From Gymnopilus junonius (lineage: Eukaryota > Basidiomycota > Agaricomycetes > Agaricales > Galerinaceae): a stretch of DNA of 64,000 bases. The stretch lies in contig JADNYJ010000164.1 of assembly GCA_015501075.1 (NCBI GenBank), positions 21,021 through 85,020 on the forward strand, given 5' to 3'. Within the stretch, counting starts at the first letter, position 1. Every line of letters starts with the position of its first letter. Positions 59,435 through 64,000 of the stretch are shown here, in pieces. The notes beneath the pieces were generated by a model. That model searched no databases, had not been told where the DNA came from, and saw only the letters and a list, made by a program, of their open reading frames with translations. The position numbers and the translations under genes are program-made.

Positions 59435-59898
59435 TTACTGATAGGCACTTTTCGTGATGATATCCTTGAGCTCTATGCGAATCCCTTCTTCGACATCTCC
59501 ATGGTCCCTCAAAACAAGTGTCACCAATCTGTCAACGCACGAGGGGTGAAGTAAACCGAGGGAAGACAGGAACGTTGTACTCCGGCACCCAAAAGCTTCA
59601 AAATATTTCTTATACGGCTGGATTGCAATAGAACCTTTTGCAAATATTTTGTCGAGGTCGCTGGAGATGTGGGCAGAGTCGTTTTCATTTCCTATAATCT
59701 CGGCTACAATATCAAAATAATTCATGTGCAATACTATCCTCAGGATCGAATAAAAGACTCACGTATATTAGTGGAATCAGATGTGATCGTAGCATTGAGA
59801 AGAGTGCTGTTCTTAGCAGACAGCGCATGCGCTTTGGCTGTCTCGTATAAGGAGTGAAAGAAGGGTCTGAAATCCTCTGTAAACTTGTCTGGAAACAT
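59435..59898 (-). CDS. Hypothetical protein, two exons
   Basis: ATG at 59898 (MFPDKFTEDFRPFFHSLYET) leads through AKAHALSAKNSTLL to a GTGAGT intron ending TTGTAG, then EIIGNENDSAHISSDLDKIF, YKKYFEAFGCRSTTFLSSLG and the end IIKSAYQ-like at 59435. About 130 residues, mixed helical, no known family. Clean splice sites and good composition argue that it is real. It lies within the inverted-repeat segment. Confidence 0.45.
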
Positions 59899-60611
59899 TT
59901 TATTGTGGCGAAATTTTAACTTCCAAATTTATTAGCAGGTGAAAAAGGAACAATGTGATGGACGCACCGTTTTGAATATGGTTGATTCATCATCATGGTC
60001 GCAACGGTTTTCGTCAGAGTTTAGTGCACTGTTTACAGCCAGGAGATGGAGATCGGTCTGTTGGTGAGAAGAATACTATGTTAATTGCTATTTTCCAATT
60101 GTCATTTTATTGTCATAACGTGGAACCTTTAACCATATATATTCTGCGGACAGCATGGAAACACCCAGATATCGAGATGCCTGTACAAACGAGTGTGACC
60201 ATCGTAAAGTTAGCCATAGAACACACATACGGAATTACCTCGATATCAAGTCTGTCGCCTTCGTTTTCCATGATCAATGAACCTCAGTTGTTAAGGAGTG
60301 GATGGATTGTAACCGGGGGAAGTCCGTAAAAAGGAGCGAAAATAATATATAAAGTGTCAATCTATAAATATAAATAGGGTCAAGTTACCGTATGAGTGTT
60401 CGGTTTCAGACGCCGAGAGAACGAGCGCAAAGAAGGAAGAGTTTGTGGGAAGCATGTCAATGACAAGTCACCGTTGTTATCGGAACGTTTAGAAAGTGAC
60501 ATGAGAGTTTTTTTGCATGGCATGATTCTTTCCAACCGATTATCAATTCTTTATGCTCTACCTTTGATTACTTCTTAAAGTCAAATTGCTGTCATCGAAA
60601 ATAAGATGTAA

Positions 60612-60986
60612 GCCGAATTAGATACCTATGACATCGTCGATCTTTGTCATTTCCATAGGGACATAACGGATCGCTGTGGAGGTGAGTCTGCGATCCGGGC
60701 CCAGATCGATGCTCGCCTCTGTCTCGTCGATTTAGGAGGCATTTTTGGAGTGACAAATCATACACGCAACCATTTTAATGTTCCGTGGACGGCGGTGGCT
60801 GACTGCTTGTCTTCATATATACATTTTGAATCAATTAACGAACAGCGTGTCTTCCAGCTTCGTATATCGAAGGAAATACCAGTCAACTACATGTATATCG
60901 AAGGAAATACCAGTCAACTACATGTGTTTGTTAAAATGATTTCTATCCGGAGGTACGATTTACAAAGAGGTGAGAACCAATTATAA
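60612..60986 (+). CDS. ORF fragment shared with the inverted repeat
   Basis: Open for about 124 codons without its own ATG: TYDIVDLCHFHRDITDRCGG, RAQIDARLCLVDLGGIF, HFNVPWTAVADCLSSYIHFE, then HVFVKMISIRRYDLQRGENQ. The part after 60731 is repeated inverted at 55911-56114, with the protein sequence well kept in both. That suggests the frame was coding when duplicated. A 31-bp tandem duplication adds 11 residues in this copy. No family recognised. Confidence 0.35.
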   Translation, partial: AELDTYDIVDLCHFHRDITDRCGGESAIRAQIDARLCLVDLGGIFGVTNHTRNHFNVPWTAVADCLSSYIHFESINEQRVFQLRISKEIPVNYMYIEGNTSQLHVFVKMISIRRYDLQRGENQL

Positions 60987-61276
60987 ACTATGAATCTGAG
61001 GTGATCATGATCATGAGCGTCAGTTTGATCGAGCGGCAGATAAAAATAGGCGACACAGCTTTGTCAGCAGGATTTCCGACATGCTTAATAATATCGCATT
61101 AAGACTTCTTTACGTTCGCTGGGAGGAGCCTAGATCAGTAGAAAAGGGAAAGGATGTCGTTAAATTAAATCGGTGTAAGTGTCAGAGAAAGCAAGGTTTG
61201 AATACTAAGCATATAAAAATGGAAGTCTTCTAAATGTATTATGCTGCGAAGCCTCAGCATTGATTTACAGCGAAAG
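60731..61276 (+). repeat. Long inverted repeat, right copy
   Basis: Inverted partner of 55746-56133. It has an extra block of about 124 bp (about 61096-61219) not found in the left copy. Boundaries lie at the ttaggagg word on one side and tgatttacagcg on the other. Confidence 0.8.
60863..60924 (+). repeat. 31-bp perfect tandem duplication inside the right inverted repeat
   Basis: The unit tatatcgaaggaaataccag...(31 bp) occurs at 60863-60893 and again at 60894-60924. The left inverted-repeat copy has one unit only. Confidence 0.8.
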
Positions 61277-61831
61277 ATATCGATGAATAATGTGACATTG
61301 CATTTCATGGTATAGGGTAGGTATGTCCATTAAGTGATAGCAGCCCAAAAACGTGTATCCGAATTTCGCGAACGAAGTGAATTATAGAAGAAAGGTCGAC
61401 TCGATGATGCGCTTGTCCATGAAGGTTTGGTTTTTAAGTTTCCTTCGAAGCACATTGTCCCTTTTGACGTTTAGATATTGATACATCTCTTCAATAATCG
61501 AAATTATGATAGCGATCAAAAGGTTATAGCAAGGGCAACGGAGTGATTGAACAGGAGAACCGGGTGAACATATTCGGTGATGTAGGTTTGTTGTAATGAA
61601 GGTATGAATAGGAAAATGGTGCTCCAATAGCAGGCAGAAGACAATCACGTTGCATATCGACTTCACGAGCGGGCGATGGGTTGGTTTATGTATGGAGTAT
61701 GCCCTTATGCGTTTTTTTTTCTTTTCTTTTTTTTTAAAGCAACGCAACAGAAGTTAGCTGTTGCTATAATCGACTCATTAAAAACATCAAGAAGAAGAAC
61801 AGTATGAAACTTACAAGATGTGTGAGGTCTC
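61277..61831. other. Spacer beside the helicase, no gene supported
   Basis: Contains a pyrimidine-rich run (61711-61735) and a 7-bp stem hairpin (61744-61764). A minus-strand frame of 121 codons has poly-Lys and hydrophobic low-complexity content only. Confidence 0.4.
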
Positions 61832-64000
61832 TTACAGCCTACAGTTCAGCCGTGATACCTCGCTGCGAAGTTCATCTGATAAACGTGTGTAAATCTTTGA
61901 TTCAGGAAACCACCGAAGGATAGCAACACCAGACAAGGACGTCACTCTTGATAACATGACGTATACACCTTGTCCCCTGGCTGATGCAATGTCGACTATG
62001 GCTTTAATGAGAGTTTTCCCCTGACTTTTGAAGTCGGTGTAGGCGTAAGCTGGAACGAGTGGGAGTTGCAGCCTTGTGAATGCATTGGATTCTATTCCGA
62101 TGGTATGCAAATCCGAATGGGTGATTCGGACTTTGACAGGAAAGACAGGAATCACGTTATCCTCGAGACCGGGCATATTAAAGCCAATTCCTTCCACGTA
62201 GACATACGCTACAACTGGGTATCTGCGTCCTTGTTCATCGATTTCATATAGTACTTTTTTTAGTATTCCTTCTGTTCCGTTTACTACCTTGCTTTCAAAT
62301 GCGATGTTGTCTGTTACCATGACTTTCATCCCCTCGAACAAAGGCAAACGTCCCAGAGAATCACGAACATGAGACGAATGAAGATTCCACAAATATTCTG
62401 TGCACTCAGAAGGCACGGCAGAACGGTTACAAAAATCCCTGGAATAATATACATTCACAGGTTTTTTTAACCGGCGGGCATTAAATTCCAGAAGACGTGC
62501 GTTTAACAAATCCCGCAGTGTTCGGTTTCCAACGATAAATGGTGCATCTGCAAATGTAGCTAATTCTCCAGGATTATCTTGGTGAATACGCGAAAGGAGT
62601 CTAGACTGCAAGTAAGCATAATCGTTGACACTTCCATCACCGGAGTTACGAGTAAGGCATCGTCCAACGCGCAAGCGGCTAAGAAAGCGAGAATAAGGAG
62701 GGTCACAGAAATGACGGCAATTCTTGATTAATTCCACAACTTTGGATACTTGCCTCCAAATCAATATACCATTCATGGCAGATACTTTGTCTTCATCTGC
62801 ATAGTCATGAAAGAACGGATTGTTAATGATTTCACCGCAATAAAGAGAACGTTGAATGGGGGTTTGAGCTGACAAAGATCGCCCATGAATACGACGTTTA
62901 CACCTCCAAATAGTTTAGCACTGTCAGAGCTTTCATCCCTTTTAGCTTGACGCATGACATTTGACAATTTGCTTAAAAAGAGGGCACCTAACATCGAAAC
63001 TTCATCAATTATTAAATATAAAACATCTTTCCACATTGCTGACACTGTATTCATATTCCTCTTCGCTGAATTTCCTGGATTCTCCATTATCAAAGAATGC
63101 AGAGTTGCGCCACCGATAAGTGTAGCTGCAGATCCGGTCGGGGCACCGAGTAATATCTTCTTGCGTTGACCAGTGCGATGAAACAGTTCGACTATCGATT
63201 TGATGACGTGTGATTTTCCTGTTCCTCCCACTCCGGACACAAACATCAACAACTGCTCATGGCTTCGCGTTCCGAGATGTCTGGCCACGGTCATGAATGC
63301 CTCTAGTTGCTCTTTGTTATCTGAGAGGTTCATGTCATTTATCACCCCTTCGACAGTGGCGTGAAACATTCTGTTTCGGATTATGCCTTCTTCAGCCAGC
63401 ACGTCAATTCGTACAAAAGGATCAGAAGGCAGCTCTCGCGTTTTCTTTTGTCTAACTGGTAAGTTCTCATCTGCGTCATCATGTATGCAACGTTTTCGTT
63501 TTAACTTCATTGTCGCCCTCTGTACCGTGACATCCTGGCTGTGTAGTCCTGCATCGAATGTTTCAGACACGTCGGTATAACGGTTACTTGTTTGTAAATC
63601 TGGCAATTTCAGACACACTTCCAATGCATCTGCTACCTGTTTACCGACAGCTTTCTGCAATAAAGAGGCCATGCGAAATTCGGCAGGTGGCTGAACTTCT
63701 GCAACATTATCAGAAACATCTTCCATCATCGTGAATATTGCAGAACCATAACGTTCCTTCCACCTTGCGATGTCCTCTTCAACGCTTACGTCCATGGCAC
63801 CATTCCTGGAGCCGCCTGGTTCCTCTTCTGCAACAACTGTCGATTCGTCTACAACTTCGTTTCCTGCTATGCTTGGTACTCTGAAAGCTATATCCCGGCA
63901 TTCAGATAAGATGCTCATATTTTTGATTATGGTACGGTGATCATTCCGCATATCGTGACTTTCAAATGCATTATATGCATTTAACCATGACTCATCTGCC
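61832..64000 (-). CDS. PIF1-type helicase of a Helitron-like element, 5' end beyond the window
   Basis: An SF1 helicase as found at the C-terminus of Helitron RepHel proteins. The frame is open to the window edge (ADESWLNAYNAFESHD precedes the first Met). Motif I is MFVSGVGGTGKSHVIKSIV, then GAPTGSAATLIGGATLHSL, motif II LYLIIDEVSMLG and VVFMGDLCQLKPP. The frame then breaks at a minus-strand C5 run (62858-62862). One extra C gives KPPIQRSLYCGEIINN and continues through VMVTDNIAFESKVVNGTEGI, DFKSQGKTL (motif V-like) and VYVMLSRVTSLSG (motif VI), ending at 61832. An intact nuclear PIF1 is less likely given the accessory setting and the acidic spacer before motif I. The Rep part is not in the window. 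Confidence 0.75.

Noticed and set aside
60382..60456. Short ORF MSVRFQTPRERAQRRKSLWE
   Set aside because: Its start is plausible and the style resembles the N-terminus of some transposon proteins, but no continuing exon could be found.
61382..61747. 121-codon frame next to the helicase
   Set aside because: It starts in a poly-Lys low-complexity run and shows no domain or splice support.
61744..61764. Hairpin GCAACAG-loop-CTGTTGC as the 3' terminus of the Helitron
   Set aside because: No CTRR end follows at the usual distance on the minus strand, so the terminus is not established.

Overview
The window looks like nuclear DNA of a mushroom-forming basidiomycete (Agaricomycetes). The reasons are many short introns (about 50-65 bp, GTRNGT...YAG), dense genes on both strands, F-box proteins beginning with a hydrophobic stretch, GMC oxidoreductases, a CipC-like stress protein, DIRS-type retrotransposon debris, Helitron-type helicase and an RNA polymerase II-type U2 snRNA gene. 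Nothing bacterial is visible. I aligned nothing by computer; all calls come from reading motifs, splice sites and frames by eye.

Layout. 1-8.9 kb is a transposon graveyard: a decayed DIRS-like element (reverse transcriptase/RNase H plus tyrosine recombinase) followed by at least four small terminal-inverted-repeat elements, two with clear 8-bp target duplications. 8.9-12.3 kb holds a GLE1 mRNA-export factor and a small kinase-like gene. 13.8-18.5 kb holds a secreted GMC oxidoreductase and an internally deleted copy of it. 20.9-21.5 kb has a secreted Gly/His-rich protein cut up by Lys-Arg sites. 23.2-29.3 kb has an F-box-like gene, a U2 snRNA, CipC and a beta-propeller lactonase-family protein. 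29.7-32.0 kb encodes the most striking protein: a secreted repeat protein with six HxHxHxH-Asp blocks and dibasic Kex2-type sites, spliced to a C-terminal eight-cysteine CFEM domain. 32.5-42.2 kb has two von Willebrand A (vWA) paralogs (one decayed) flanking a membrane protein and a carboxymuconolactone decarboxylase/alpha-beta hydrolase fusion. 42.2-49.7 kb has a histidine acid phosphatase, a PLC-like phosphodiesterase and an 843-residue fusion of an AttH/CrtC-type lipocalin domain with a polyprenyl (GGPP-type) synthase. 51.5-64 kb is accessory again: a Tc1/mariner-like element, three F-box genes, a 5.5-kb segment bounded by inverted repeats, and a PIF1/Helitron-type helicase running off the end.

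How genes may work together. The CFEM (haem/iron-binding family) protein with histidine blocks and its smaller Gly/His/KR-repeat relative 8 kb away look like a secreted, proteolytically processed pair. The propeller lactonase-family gene and the decarboxylase-hydrolase fusion could both act in the protocatechuate branch of the beta-ketoadipate pathway. The lipocalin-prenyl synthase fusion suggests a terpenoid step. These are inferences.

A technical theme: many otherwise well-kept genes contain isolated frameshifts, and almost every one I traced is repaired by adding a single base, often in a short homopolymer. That pattern fits consensus deletion errors in the source assembly better than gene death. 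Frameshift calls should be read with that in mind.
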